From: CAYSCX01 sp964429575
GTDB lineage: Bacteria; Desulfobacterota; Binatia; Binatales; Binataceae
Length of the DNA stretch: 21,502 nt
Direction: 5' to 3'
Assembly: GCA_964429575.1 (NCBI GenBank)
Contig: CAYSCX010000038.1
Location: forward strand, 1 to 21,502
A program made the translations under genes and the position numbers. The notes beneath the pieces were generated by a model. The model worked only from the letters and a program-made list of their open reading frames with translations. It was not told the DNA's origin and did not search any database. This document shows, in pieces, positions 1 to 7,677 of this stretch. Numbering within the stretch: position 1 is the stretch's first letter; every line of letters starts with the position of its first letter.

Positions 1-40
1 GGAACGCGGAGGCCGCCGGGAGACCGCAGGCGAGCGATGA
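1..40 (+). CDS. Possible 3' end of the upstream gene
   Basis: The second reading frame is open from the window edge to a TGA at 38-40, which overlaps the pyrH start codon in an ATGA arrangement. The visible tail is only 12 residues, rich in Arg, Gly and Glu. In many bacteria the gene before pyrH is tsf (elongation factor Ts), so this could be its C-terminus. The tail itself has no recognisable motif, and another frame also stays open past this point, so the call rests only on the overlap and the expected context. Confidence 0.25.
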   Translation, partial: ERGGRRETAGER

Positions 41-786
41 GCGAAAAGGCGGGCGTCTTGGCAGGTACTCCGCGTTTCACGAGAGTTCTTCTTAAGCTCT
101 CCGGCGAGGCCTTATCGCCGGCCCAGGGCAGCGGCATCGACCTCGACGCGCTCAACTCCATCGCGCTCGAAATAAAAGAAGCCGCGGCGCTTCGAATTCA
201 GCTCGCGCTGGTCATCGGCGCGGGCAACATCCTGCGCGGCAGCGATTACGAAGCGCGCGGAATGGATCGGACGACCGCCGACCAGATGGGCATGCTCGCC
301 ACCGTAATCAACTCGTTGGCGCTCCAGAACGCGCTGGAGAATGTCGGCGTCACCACCCGCGTGCTGTCGGCCATCGCGATGCAGGCGGTGTGCGAGCCGT
401 ACATACGTCGCCGCGCGATCCGGCATCTGGAAAAGGGCCGTGTCGTGATCTTCGCCGCCGGCACCGGCAACCCCTACTTCACCACCGACACCGCGGCGAG
501 CCTTCGCGCAATGGAGATCGGCGCGCAGGTCATTCTAAAGGCGAGCCACCACGTCGATGGAGTCTATGATCGCGACCCGCTGCGCGAGCCCAATGCAAAG
601 CGTTATGATCGTCTGACGTACATCGAAGTCCTCCAGCAGAACCTCAAGGTGATGGACTCGACCGCGATTTCGATGTGCATGGACAACCGGCTGCCAATCA
701 TCGTTTTCAATTTGCGCAAACCGGGTAATATAAGAAGAGCGGTGTTGGGGGAGGCGATCGGCACCTGGGTCGAGAGCGGAGCCTAG
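37..786 (+). CDS. pyrH: UMP kinase (uridylate kinase)
   Basis: Phosphorylates UMP to UDP with ATP in pyrimidine nucleotide synthesis, in the cytoplasm. The 249-residue protein is a full-length amino acid kinase fold member: KLSGEAL at 20-26, the nucleotide-binding glycine loop at 61-64, DQMGMLAT at 82-89, and GTGNPYFTTDTAA at 142-154, which is diagnostic of the bacterial PyrH family. The glycine loop reads GAGN where GGGN is commoner, a mild variant. The start is the ATG at 37, which gives an N-terminus about 10 residues longer than the shortest family members. frr follows after 3 bases, so the two are almost certainly co-transcribed and translationally coupled. Sequence and order (pyrH-frr-uppS-cdsA) agree, so the call is firm. 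Confidence 0.97.
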   Translation: MSEKAGVLAGTPRFTRVLLKLSGEALSPAQGSGIDLDALNSIALEIKEAAALRIQLALVIGAGNILRGSDYEARGMDRTTADQMGMLATVINSLALQNALENVGVTTRVLSAIAMQAVCEPYIRRRAIRHLEKGRVVIFAAGTGNPYFTTDTAASLRAMEIGAQVILKASHHVDGVYDRDPLREPNAKRYDRLTYIEVLQQNLKVMDSTAISMCMDNRLPIIVFNLRKPGNIRRAVLGEAIGTWVESGA

Positions 787-789
787 CCC

Positions 790-1347
790 ATGCAGGACGA
801 AGTCCTGGAATTGGCGCACAGGGAGATGGAGCAGGCGGTAGCCGCGTTCCGTCACGAGTTGGCGCGCGTGCGCACCGGCCGGGCGTCGCCGGCGCTGCTG
901 GAGGGTATGCAGGTCAATTACTACGGTGCGAAGACGCCGCTTCGGCAGATCGCCGGAATCGCGGCGCCCGAAGCGCGCCTGCTGGTCATCACGCCTTACG
1001 ACAAATCGGCGGCGCGCGATATCGAAAAGGCAATTCAGGCCTCCGATCTCGGCCTTACGCCAATGAACGACGGCAAGGTCATCCGCGTGCCGATTCCGGA
1101 ACTCACCGAGGAACGCCGCAAGGAATTGGTAAGGCACATTCGAAAGATGGCCGAGGAGTTTCGCGTCTCGGTGCGCAACCACCGCCGCGATGCGAACGAG
1201 ATGCTCAAGCAGCTGCACAAGGAGAAGCAGATAACTGAAGACGGCTTGCGGGCAGCTGAAGCGAAGGTGCAGAACTACACGACCGAGTACATCGAAAAGC
1301 TCGACAAGGTATTGCAGGCAAAAGAAGGCGAGATCATGGAGGTCTGA
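790..1347 (+). CDS. frr: Ribosome recycling factor
   Basis: Splits post-termination ribosomes together with EF-G and IF3 so that subunits can be reused. The 185-residue length is exactly that of the family. The conserved RTGRASP segment lies at 28-34 in the first helix of the three-helix bundle. The NDGKVIRVPIPELTEERR region of the small domain follows, then the basic helix around RRDAN. The ATG at 790 lies 3 bases after the pyrH stop, consistent with one operon. Nothing is missing or unusual. Confidence 0.97.
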   Translation: MQDEVLELAHREMEQAVAAFRHELARVRTGRASPALLEGMQVNYYGAKTPLRQIAGIAAPEARLLVITPYDKSAARDIEKAIQASDLGLTPMNDGKVIRVPIPELTEERRKELVRHIRKMAEEFRVSVRNHRRDANEMLKQLHKEKQITEDGLRAAEAKVQNYTTEYIEKLDKVLQAKEGEIMEV

Positions 1348-1403
1348 GCCCGCCCGCGTAACGTCACGACGCAAGCCGAGCGCGTTTTAGGCCGCAAGAT
1401 TCT

Positions 1404-2189
1404 GTGGCGAGCACAATTCCACTCAGCGAATTTCCGAATCTCTCTCTCGACCATGCGCGATTGCCGCGCCACGTCGCGATCGTGATGGACGGCAACGGAC
1501 GCTGGGCGGGCCGGCGCGGACTGTCACGTCACGAGGGCCACCGGCGCGGCAAGGACTCGGTGCGCGCGGTGGTCGATGTCGCGCTCGAGTTGGGCATCCC
1601 CTATCTCACGCTGTTTGCGTTCTCGAGTGAAAATTGGCAGCGCCCATCGAGCGAAGTCAGCTTTCTCATGTCGCTCTTTCACCGCTACCTCACCACCGAG
1701 ACCAAGCGGTTGATGAAGCGCGGCATTCGCGTGATCGCGCTCGGCGATACCGAGCGGCTTCCGCCCTCCGTGCGGCGCGCGCTGACCCAGACCGTCGCCG
1801 CGACCGCGCAGAACAGCACGATGACGATTGCGCTCGCGCTCTCCTACGGCGGGCGTCAGGATGTCGCACGCGCGGCGCGCAGGATCGCCGAGGAAGTCGC
1901 GGCGGGAAGGCTGGCGCCCGCGGAGATCGACGAATTCGTAGTCGAACGAGAACTCGCCACCCACGAAATTCCCGACCCTGACCTGCTGATCAGAACCTCG
2001 GGCGAACTTCGAATCTCGAATTTTTTCCTCTTCCAGCTCGCCTACTCGGAACTGTATTTCACCGACACGTTGTGGCCCGACTTTCGCGAGCGCGAGTTCC
2101 TGACCGCGCTTGCTGCATATCAGCTTCGCCAGCGCCGGTTCGGCGCGGTCCAAAACGGCGTCGAGCCGCGGCTGCGTGCTCGGAACTAG
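1404..2189 (+). CDS. uppS: Undecaprenyl diphosphate synthase (cis-prenyltransferase)
   Basis: Condenses isopentenyl diphosphate onto farnesyl diphosphate to make the C55 lipid carrier for peptidoglycan and other envelope polymers. The 261-residue protein has the family markers: MDGNGRWA at 28-35 with the catalytic Asp at 29, FAFSSENWQRP, and near the C-terminus DLLIRTSGELRISNF followed by AYSELYF and WPDF. The usual LLWQ after SNF reads FLFQ here, a conservative change. The start is a GTG at 1404, chosen because it gives the usual short leader before MDGNGRWA; its ribosome site is weak. The gene follows frr by 56 bases and overlaps the likely cdsA start by 14 bases, an arrangement typical of this lipid operon. 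Confidence 0.95.
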   Translation: MASTIPLSEFPNLSLDHARLPRHVAIVMDGNGRWAGRRGLSRHEGHRRGKDSVRAVVDVALELGIPYLTLFAFSSENWQRPSSEVSFLMSLFHRYLTTETKRLMKRGIRVIALGDTERLPPSVRRALTQTVAATAQNSTMTIALALSYGGRQDVARAARRIAEEVAAGRLAPAEIDEFVVERELATHEIPDPDLLIRTSGELRISNFFLFQLAYSELYFTDTLWPDFREREFLTALAAYQLRQRRFGAVQNGVEPRLRARN

Positions 2190-2967
2190 GCTCTGGACTG
2201 CGGCGGTCGCGCTGCCGGCGGTTCTCGCCGCAGTCCTTTACGCTTCCGATTCGTTATTCACCTTGATCGTCGCCGCCTTCGGCGCGTGGGCTCTGTACGA
2301 GGTCGCCGCGATGACGGACTCGACGAAGTCGGTGGCGCGGCTCGTGCTGGTGATACTGGCCGGGGGTATTCCATTGGCAATCGGTTTCGCAACGAGCGCC
2401 AAGATTCCGTGGGTAGTGCCGGGCGGGGCGATCGTCGCGATGGCGACGCTGGTTGGTTTGGTCGCGGTGCGCGGAGCCGATGTCGGCGTTGGACGTAACG
2501 CCTTGGCGTTTCTCGGCGCGGCCTATGTCGGGATGCTGTTTCCTTTTCTCGCGCTCACGCGCAACCTCGCCGACGGCGTAGCGTTGTTTATTTTGACGTT
2601 GCTGCTGGTCGTTGCCAGCGACACCGGCGCCTATTGCGGCGGCATACATCTGGGCAGGCACAAGCTTGCGCCGCGAGTCAGCCCCAACAAGACGGTCGAA
2701 GGCGCGGTAGCAGGCATGCTGGCGAGTGTCGTTGCAGCCCTCGTACTGCGGGAAGTCCTCTTCTTGGACTGGGAAATAGGCCGGATGGCGACCTTCGCGG
2801 CCGCGGCAGCGCTGATGGCGCAGTTGGGCGATCTCGCCAACTCGGCCTTCAAGCGGTGCGCGAAGGTCAAAGACTCAGGCGGGCTGTTTCCAGGACACGG
2901 CGGATTGCTTGACCGCGCTTCCAGCCTAGTCTTCGCGGCGGCTTTCACATACTATTGGGCGAGTTAA
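2176..2967 (+). CDS. cdsA: Phosphatidate cytidylyltransferase (CDP-diglyceride synthase)
   Basis: Makes CDP-diacylglycerol from phosphatidic acid and CTP, feeding the pssA/psd pathway encoded further along this window. It is a polytopic inner-membrane protein of about 263 residues with many hydrophobic segments. An ATG at 2110 is in frame, but the GTG at 2176 is preferred because it gives the family-typical N-terminus (VLGTRL followed by a membrane helix) and only a 14-base overlap with uppS. The C-terminal CDS signature is recognisable: SAFKR, then VKDSGGLFPGHGG, then LLDR. It ends DRAS where the family pattern is DR-hydrophobic-Asp, so an acidic residue of the signature is replaced by Ser. 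The gene ends inside a terminator hairpin. dxr, which often follows cdsA, is absent. Confidence 0.92.
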   Translation: MLGTRLWTAAVALPAVLAAVLYASDSLFTLIVAAFGAWALYEVAAMTDSTKSVARLVLVILAGGIPLAIGFATSAKIPWVVPGGAIVAMATLVGLVAVRGADVGVGRNALAFLGAAYVGMLFPFLALTRNLADGVALFILTLLLVVASDTGAYCGGIHLGRHKLAPRVSPNKTVEGAVAGMLASVVAALVLREVLFLDWEIGRMATFAAAAALMAQLGDLANSAFKRCAKVKDSGGLFPGHGGLLDRASSLVFAAAFTYYWAS

Positions 2968-3000
2968 TGCGGCCCCTTACGAGGCCGCATTATTCTTCCT
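2965..3000 (+). terminator. Intrinsic terminator at the end of cdsA
   Basis: A perfect 10-bp stem pairs 2965-2974 with 2983-2992 around an 8-base loop, followed by TTCTTCCT. The left arm begins on the cdsA stop codon itself. The T tract is short and interrupted, so it may act as a partial terminator that reduces readthrough into rseP. Only about 40 bases remain before the rseP start, and no convincing promoter is seen in them. Confidence 0.7.
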
Positions 3001-3034
3001 AAGGGGAGTTCATACCGATCGTCTCGGGAGTCTT

Positions 3035-4402
3035 ATGCTCACATCGATCGTTGCTGCGATAGTCATCCTTGGATTGCTAATCGTGGTTCACGAGTTGGGT
3101 CACTTTGTGATGGCCAAGCAGCTCGGCGTCCGCGTGTTGCGTTTTTCGATCGGATACCCTCCACGCATTTGGGGGATCAGGCGCGGCGAGACCGAGTACG
3201 TAATCGGCGCCACGCCGTTTGGCGGCTACGTTCGGATGTTAGGCGATGAGATAGGCGGGGACCCCAAACCGGAGGAACTCGCAAACTACCTGAACGAAAT
3301 CGGCATCGACCTGGTTGCCGCCGCGGTCAAGCGCGGGCACATCGACAAAGGCGCTAAACCCGCCGAGGCGTTGCCCATGATCGCGCCACGGCTGGCTAAT
3401 GCTGAGACTGAGCCGGCGGGAGCCACCGCCGCGAAGCGTGAATTCGGCAGGGCACTTCGTCCTGACGAATCGCTGCTGCTGGCCGAGATTCGCAATCGTG
3501 ATTCCGTCGAGGCTGCGGTTAAGTCGCTCTCCGAGCGCGGACCCCGGATCCTCATCGATTCGTTCCGCAAGCGATCGTTCCCCGCTCAGCCGCTGATGCG
3601 GCGCACGCTGATCGTGCTCGCGGGTCCGCTCGCGAATCTGCTGTTCGCTCCGGTGCTGTTGATCTTCATTTTCCTGTACGGCGTACCGCAGCTCTTGCCC
3701 ATCGTCGGCGAGGTCAAGGATGGTATGCCCGCCCAGCAAGCAGGTATCCAGCCGGGAGATCGCATTGTCACAGCCAACGGCAAGCCACTGATGACTTGGG
3801 CCGAGTTTTCGGAGCAAGTGAAATCGGGCGACGGCTCGCCGCTGACTCTCGAGATCGAGCGCAAGGTCGATAACCAGACCTCGGTCAAGAGCCTGCTGAT
3901 CAAGCCGGCGCGCGATAAGCAAGATACCATCTACGGGACCAAGATTGATACGTGGATCATCGGCGTTACTCCACGCGGCGACGAGATTATCAAGCGCGTC
4001 GGGCCCATCGACGCGGTCTATTTTGGCACAATGACGACCATCGCGATGGCCACTCAATTGGGGGTCGGCATCTACCACATCATCGCCGGCGATACGCCCG
4101 TGCGCGGCGCCTTGGGCGGCCCGATCCTGATCGCGCAGATGGCAGGCCGCCAAGCGCAGGAAGGATTTGCGAACGTCGCATTGTTCACGGTCATGCTGAG
4201 TCTCCAGCTCGGTATTGTGAATCTGCTTCCGGTGCCGTTACTCGACGGCGGGCACCTGTTGTTTTTCGCGTTCGAGGGCGTGCGTGGCAAGCCGCTCGCC
4301 TTGCGCCACCGCGAAGTCGCGCTGCAGGTGGGGTTGTTCCTGTTGGTCGCGCTGATGGCGTTCGTCATTTTCAATGACATCACGCGCATTGTTCAGGGCT
4401 GA
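3035..4402 (+). CDS. rseP: Site-2 intramembrane zinc metalloprotease RseP, with a large insertion
   Basis: Cleaves membrane-bound anti-sigma factors or signal-peptide remnants within the inner membrane. The first helix carries HELGH at 19-23 (zinc ligands and catalytic Glu). GYVRML follows at 64-69. The hydrophobic segment RRTLIVLAGPLANLLFAPV starts near 189. A single PDZ domain spans roughly 220-300 and contains AGIQPGDRI. The second active-site element NLLPVPLLDGGH is near 396-407, with the metal-ligand Asp at about 404, and a C-terminal membrane helix follows. At 455 residues it is about 100 longer than usual single-PDZ members. The excess lies at about 72-181, between GYVRML and the second membrane segment. 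GGGAG lies 4 bases before the ATG. tsaB overlaps its 3' end by 29 bases. Confidence 0.93.
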   Translation: MLTSIVAAIVILGLLIVVHELGHFVMAKQLGVRVLRFSIGYPPRIWGIRRGETEYVIGATPFGGYVRMLGDEIGGDPKPEELANYLNEIGIDLVAAAVKRGHIDKGAKPAEALPMIAPRLANAETEPAGATAAKREFGRALRPDESLLLAEIRNRDSVEAAVKSLSERGPRILIDSFRKRSFPAQPLMRRTLIVLAGPLANLLFAPVLLIFIFLYGVPQLLPIVGEVKDGMPAQQAGIQPGDRIVTANGKPLMTWAEFSEQVKSGDGSPLTLEIERKVDNQTSVKSLLIKPARDKQDTIYGTKIDTWIIGVTPRGDEIIKRVGPIDAVYFGTMTTIAMATQLGVGIYHIIAGDTPVRGALGGPILIAQMAGRQAQEGFANVALFTVMLSLQLGIVNLLPVPLLDGGHLLFFAFEGVRGKPLALRHREVALQVGLFLLVALMAFVIFNDITRIVQG

Positions 4403-5192
4403 CCGGCTGCTCGAATCGGCACGCGGCGTCCGCCCGGTTCTCGGGATCGATACAAGCTCACCAATCGCGCGCCTCGCGCTGGTTGCGAATGGGCGCGTGG
4501 TCGCGTCGATCTCGCGCCGTACGCGGTCCCACGCCGCCGAGTTGGCGGACGCGGTGGCAGAATTGCTCGAGTCGGCAGCTTCGCGGGTCGCGGATTTAGG
4601 GGCGGTCGCGGTCGCGATCGGTCCGGGATCATTCACGGGGCTTCGCATCGGCATTAGTTACGCCAAAGGACTCGCAATGGCGTCAAACTGCGCCTTGATG
4701 GGTATCCCGAGCCTCGATTGCCTGGCGCTTGCGGCGCTGGAGCACGCCGACGACGGCCAAGGCCTGGTGTGCCCGGTTGTTGACGCCCGAAGGGGCGAGG
4801 TTTACGCGGCCCTTTACGCCGTCGTGGACGATGGGTTACAAAAACTTACGGATGATCTGGTTGTGACGCTGGAATCCCTGACCGCGCGAATTGACCGCGG
4901 CGTACTTCTGGCCGGAGACTCCAAGGCAAGCGAAGCGATGGAGCTGCTCTCACGGCGGGGCCTCGACCCTCGGTACCTGAGCAGCGAAGAACTCGAAACG
5001 TGCGGCGCACTCGTGGCCGCCGCGGGGGCGGAGCGCATTGCCCGCGGCGATGTCGATGAGGTGCGCACCCTGCAACCAATCTACCTCCGGCCCGCCGAGG
5101 CGATCTTTGCGCCCGGCGAGTCCGTAGCGACGGCGGATTCGAAGGAGGGCGTATGGAGCGCAGAGAGGAAGATCTCATCCAGGAACACTTAG
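4374..5192 (+). CDS. tsaB: tRNA threonylcarbamoyladenosine biosynthesis protein TsaB
   Basis: A partner of TsaD in forming the t6A modification at position 37 of ANN-decoding tRNAs; it acts as a scaffold rather than as the catalyst. It is an ASKHA-fold protein with VLGIDTSS at 22-29 and GPGSFTGLR at 83-91, the hallmark of the family. At 272 residues it is longer than the usual 220-240. About 20 of the extra residues precede the first beta-strand, so the true start could be a later in-frame codon such as TTG at 4389; the ATG at 4374 is kept because it is the only standard ATG. It overlaps rseP by 29 bases and the next gene by 40 bases, suggesting tight translational coupling. Confidence 0.9.
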   Translation: MTSRALFRADRLLESARGVRPVLGIDTSSPIARLALVANGRVVASISRRTRSHAAELADAVAELLESAASRVADLGAVAVAIGPGSFTGLRIGISYAKGLAMASNCALMGIPSLDCLALAALEHADDGQGLVCPVVDARRGEVYAALYAVVDDGLQKLTDDLVVTLESLTARIDRGVLLAGDSKASEAMELLSRRGLDPRYLSSEELETCGALVAAAGAERIARGDVDEVRTLQPIYLRPAEAIFAPGESVATADSKEGVWSAERKISSRNT

Positions 5193-5383
5193 CGCACGAT
5201 GACGAATTGAGGGTGCTGTACGAGGAACACCAATCGCTCAAGCACAAGCTCGAAGAACTGCGCGCGAAACACTATCTGACCAGCGAAGAGGAATTCGAAG
5301 AAAAACGGATGCGCAAGCTCAAGCTCGCCTCGAAGGATCGCATGATGGCGATCCTCGACCGCTACATGAAGGTTGCAAGCTGA
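5153..5383 (+). CDS. Small DUF465/YdcH-like coiled-coil protein
   Basis: A 76-residue, highly charged helical protein of unknown function. The sequence LYEEHQSLKHKLEELRAK followed by YLTSEEEFEEKRMRKLKL matches the DUF465 (YdcH) layout: a helix, a short turn containing L-T-x-E-E, and a second helix forming an antiparallel pair. It has no signal peptide, membrane segment or catalytic motif. A strong ribosome site (AAGGAGGG) lies just before the ATG at 5153, inside the end of tsaB, and decides the start. The position between tsaB and ilvN suggests co-expression but not a role. Confidence 0.85.
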   Translation: MERREEDLIQEHLAHDDELRVLYEEHQSLKHKLEELRAKHYLTSEEEFEEKRMRKLKLASKDRMMAILDRYMKVAS

Positions 5384-5420
5384 GCGCCAGCTCGCGTGAC
5401 CGCGCGCCGAAAGAGTCTCG

Positions 5421-5954
5421 ATGCCCACGCATACCATAGCGGTGCTCGTAGAGAACGAATTTGGCGTGCTCGCGCGCGTGGCCGGCCTGTTTTCCAGCCG
5501 CGGCTTTAACATCGAGTCGCTGACCGTCAACGCCGATCCGCTCGATCCAACCGTATCGCGAATCGTGCTGGTCACCTCCGGCGATGAGCAGATCCTCGAG
5601 CAAATCAACAAGCAGCTCAACAAACTCATCTCGGTGATCAAGGTCACCGACTTCAAAGACGTTGATACGGTCGCGCGCGAGATGGTGGTGGTGCGGGTGG
5701 CCGTGGACGAGCGCACGCGGGCCGAACTCGATTCGATCGTGCAGGCATTCCGCGGTCACGTGATCGACATCGGGCCGCGCTCGGTCGCAGTCGAGATCAG
5801 CGGCGACGACGACAAGGTGCTCGCGTTCATCAACCTGGTAAAGCCGCTTGGCATCAAGGAGATCGTGCGGTCGGGCAAGATCGCCATGGCCCGGTCGGTG
5901 CAGTCCCGCGACACCAACCACAAGCCAAAGCGCGACAACAGCGAGGAGAAGTAA
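5421..5954 (+). CDS. ilvN: Acetolactate synthase small (regulatory) subunit
   Basis: The regulatory subunit that activates acetolactate synthase (IlvB) and confers feedback inhibition by valine in branched-chain amino acid synthesis. The 177-residue protein has the N-terminal ACT domain (HTIAVLVENEFGVLARVAGLFSSRGFNIESLTV, about 4-36, and onward to about 78). The conserved C-terminal domain follows, with REMVVVRV, GPRSVAVEISGDD and LGIKEIVRSGKIAMAR. It is often called IlvH in other species. The large subunit gene, normally immediately upstream, is not here; DUF465 occupies that place. ilvC follows after 4 bases, so the two are co-transcribed. Confidence 0.95.
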   Translation: MPTHTIAVLVENEFGVLARVAGLFSSRGFNIESLTVNADPLDPTVSRIVLVTSGDEQILEQINKQLNKLISVIKVTDFKDVDTVAREMVVVRVAVDERTRAELDSIVQAFRGHVIDIGPRSVAVEISGDDDKVLAFINLVKPLGIKEIVRSGKIAMARSVQSRDTNHKPKRDNSEEK

Positions 5955-5958
5955 CCAG

Positions 5959-6975
5959 ATGCAGGTCTATTACGACCGCGATGCGGACTTGAGCGTTCTC
6001 AAGCCGCACAAGATCGCAATCATCGGCTTTGGAAGCCAGGGACATGCCCATGCGCTGAACCTTCGCGATAGCGGCATGGACGTACGCGTGGGGCTGCGCA
6101 AAGGCAGCCCAAGTTGGGAAAAGGCCGTCGCGCAAGGGCTCAAGGTATTCGAGACCGCCGATGCTGCCCGTCAGGCCGACATCATCATGATCCTGGTGCC
6201 CGACGAAATGGGCTCCGACATCTATGCGAGCGAGATCGCGCCGAATCTCAGCAAAGGCAACTATCTGGCCTTCGGCCACGGCTTCAACATCCACTTCGGG
6301 TTCATCAAGCCGCCGGCGGACGTCAACGTGTTCATGATCGCGCCAAAGGGCCCCGGCCACCTCGTGCGCTCCGAATACACCCTCAATCGCGGCGTCCCGT
6401 GCTTGCTTGCCATCCACCAGGATCCGTCGGGCGACACCAAGAAGGTGGCGCTCGCGTACGGTAGCGCAATCGGAGGCGCTCGCGCGGCGATTCTAGAAAC
6501 GACCTTCAAGGAAGAAACCGAGACCGACTTGTTCGGCGAGCAGGCGGTGCTGTGCGGCGGTCTTACCGAACTGATTCGCGCGGGCTACGAGACGTTGGTC
6601 GAGGCGGGCTATGCGCCTGAGATGGCTTACTTCGAGTGTCTGCACGAGGTGAAGCTAATCGTGGACCTCATTTATGAGGGCGGCATCTCGAACATGCGTT
6701 ACTCGATCAGCAATACCGCCGAGTACGGCGACATGACGCGCGGCAAGCGGGTGGTCGGCACGCCGGCGCGCGAAGTCATGAAACAACTGCTCGCCGACAT
6801 CCAGTCGGGCAAGTTCGCCAACGAATGGATCGAGGAGTACCGCGCCGGGCTTCCGCACTTCCGCGAACTTCGCAAGGAGGGGGAGCACCACCAAGTCGAA
6901 GAGGTGGGCAGGAAGCTGCGCGGCTTTATGCCCTGGCTGGCGAGCGGCCGACTGGTCGATCGCGCCAAGAACTAG
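5959..6975 (+). CDS. ilvC: Ketol-acid reductoisomerase (class I)
   Basis: Converts acetolactate or acetohydroxybutyrate to the dihydroxy acids for valine, leucine and isoleucine, using NADPH and Mg2+. The 338-residue length is that of the short class I enzyme. The Rossmann motif GFGSQG is at 23-28. The coenzyme-specificity loop LRKGSPSW contains Arg and two Ser residues, fitting NADPH. MIAPKGPGHLVRSEY follows. The C-terminal knotted domain contains TDLFGEQAVLCGG and ECLHEVKLIVDLIYEGG with the metal-binding acidic residues. The frame is open upstream to an ATG at 5848 inside ilvN, but the ATG at 5959 follows GAGGAGAAG and matches the family N-terminus (YYDRDADLSVLK), so it is taken as the start. 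Confidence 0.97.
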   Translation: MQVYYDRDADLSVLKPHKIAIIGFGSQGHAHALNLRDSGMDVRVGLRKGSPSWEKAVAQGLKVFETADAARQADIIMILVPDEMGSDIYASEIAPNLSKGNYLAFGHGFNIHFGFIKPPADVNVFMIAPKGPGHLVRSEYTLNRGVPCLLAIHQDPSGDTKKVALAYGSAIGGARAAILETTFKEETETDLFGEQAVLCGGLTELIRAGYETLVEAGYAPEMAYFECLHEVKLIVDLIYEGGISNMRYSISNTAEYGDMTRGKRVVGTPAREVMKQLLADIQSGKFANEWIEEYRAGLPHFRELRKEGEHHQVEEVGRKLRGFMPWLASGRLVDRAKN

Positions 6976-7047
6976 TTGGGATTGGCCAACCCTGCTGGCA
7001 GCGCCGCGAACCGGCCAGCCGGCCGGCTCGCGCGTGCATCGAGTACG

Positions 7048-7677
7048 GTGCGCATCGCATCGGAAGGCTCACCGATGATCGTAGCCGCTTTGGTGGTCGC
7101 CGCGATTTCATTCCTGCTCGGATTCCCTTGGCCGACACTGCTGATACTGATCTTCGCAGCGGCGATTGCAGCCTTCTTCCGAGATCCGGAACGCTATCCA
7201 GACAGGACCGAGGGCGTCGTGCTCGCGGGCGCGGACGGCCGCGTGGTGGACGTCACCGACGCCGTGTTCCCGGCCGCAGGCTTCAAGTGCTCGCGCGTAT
7301 CAATCTTCATGTCGCCGCTCAACGTGCACGTGAATCGCGCTCCCGTGGCGGGTGAGGTCTCCTCGATCGAGTACACGCCCGGAAAGTTCCGCGCAGCCTT
7401 CGGCGATTCGGCGAGCGAACACAACGAGCGCAACCTGATCGAATTTCGCGCGCGCGGCGAGGAACGCCACGCGATGGTGCAAGTGGCGGGCTACTTGGCG
7501 CGGCGCATCGTTTGCCGGGTGCGGGTTCGTGATAGAATCCAGCCCGGCCAGCGCGTGGGGATCATCATGTTCGGAAGCAGGGTCGATCACTATGTTCCGC
7601 GCGGGTATCGCGTGGCAGTCGCTACCGGCCAAAAAGTTCGCGCTGGAAAGACCGTGATCGCGGAGCTCGAGAAATGA
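7048..7677 (+). CDS. psd: Phosphatidylserine decarboxylase, short form
   Basis: Decarboxylates phosphatidylserine to phosphatidylethanolamine, taking the product of PssA encoded next door. It is about 209 residues, as in the short psd family. An N-terminal hydrophobic segment (IVAALVVAAISFLLGFP) gives membrane association, followed by FFRDPER. The self-cleavage site is FGSR near residues 175-178; cleavage between Gly176 and Ser177 would generate the pyruvoyl group. The frame is open to a TTG at 6976, but the GTG at 7048 is preferred because it retains the conserved RIASEG element before the membrane helix; an ATG at 7075 would remove it. The last bases overlap the pssA start as ATGA, so the two genes are translationally coupled. 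Confidence 0.93.
   Translation: MRIASEGSPMIVAALVVAAISFLLGFPWPTLLILIFAAAIAAFFRDPERYPDRTEGVVLAGADGRVVDVTDAVFPAAGFKCSRVSIFMSPLNVHVNRAPVAGEVSSIEYTPGKFRAAFGDSASEHNERNLIEFRARGEERHAMVQVAGYLARRIVCRVRVRDRIQPGQRVGIIMFGSRVDHYVPRGYRVAVATGQKVRAGKTVIAELEK

Noticed and set aside
535..1374. A 279-codon ORF on the - strand opposite pyrH and frr
   Set aside because: Shadow of two certain genes; no recognisable domain.
6976..7047. Upstream extension of psd from a TTG at 6976
   Set aside because: The added residues are low-complexity (Ala, Gly, Arg) with no family similarity; GTG at 7048 keeps the conserved RIASEG element.
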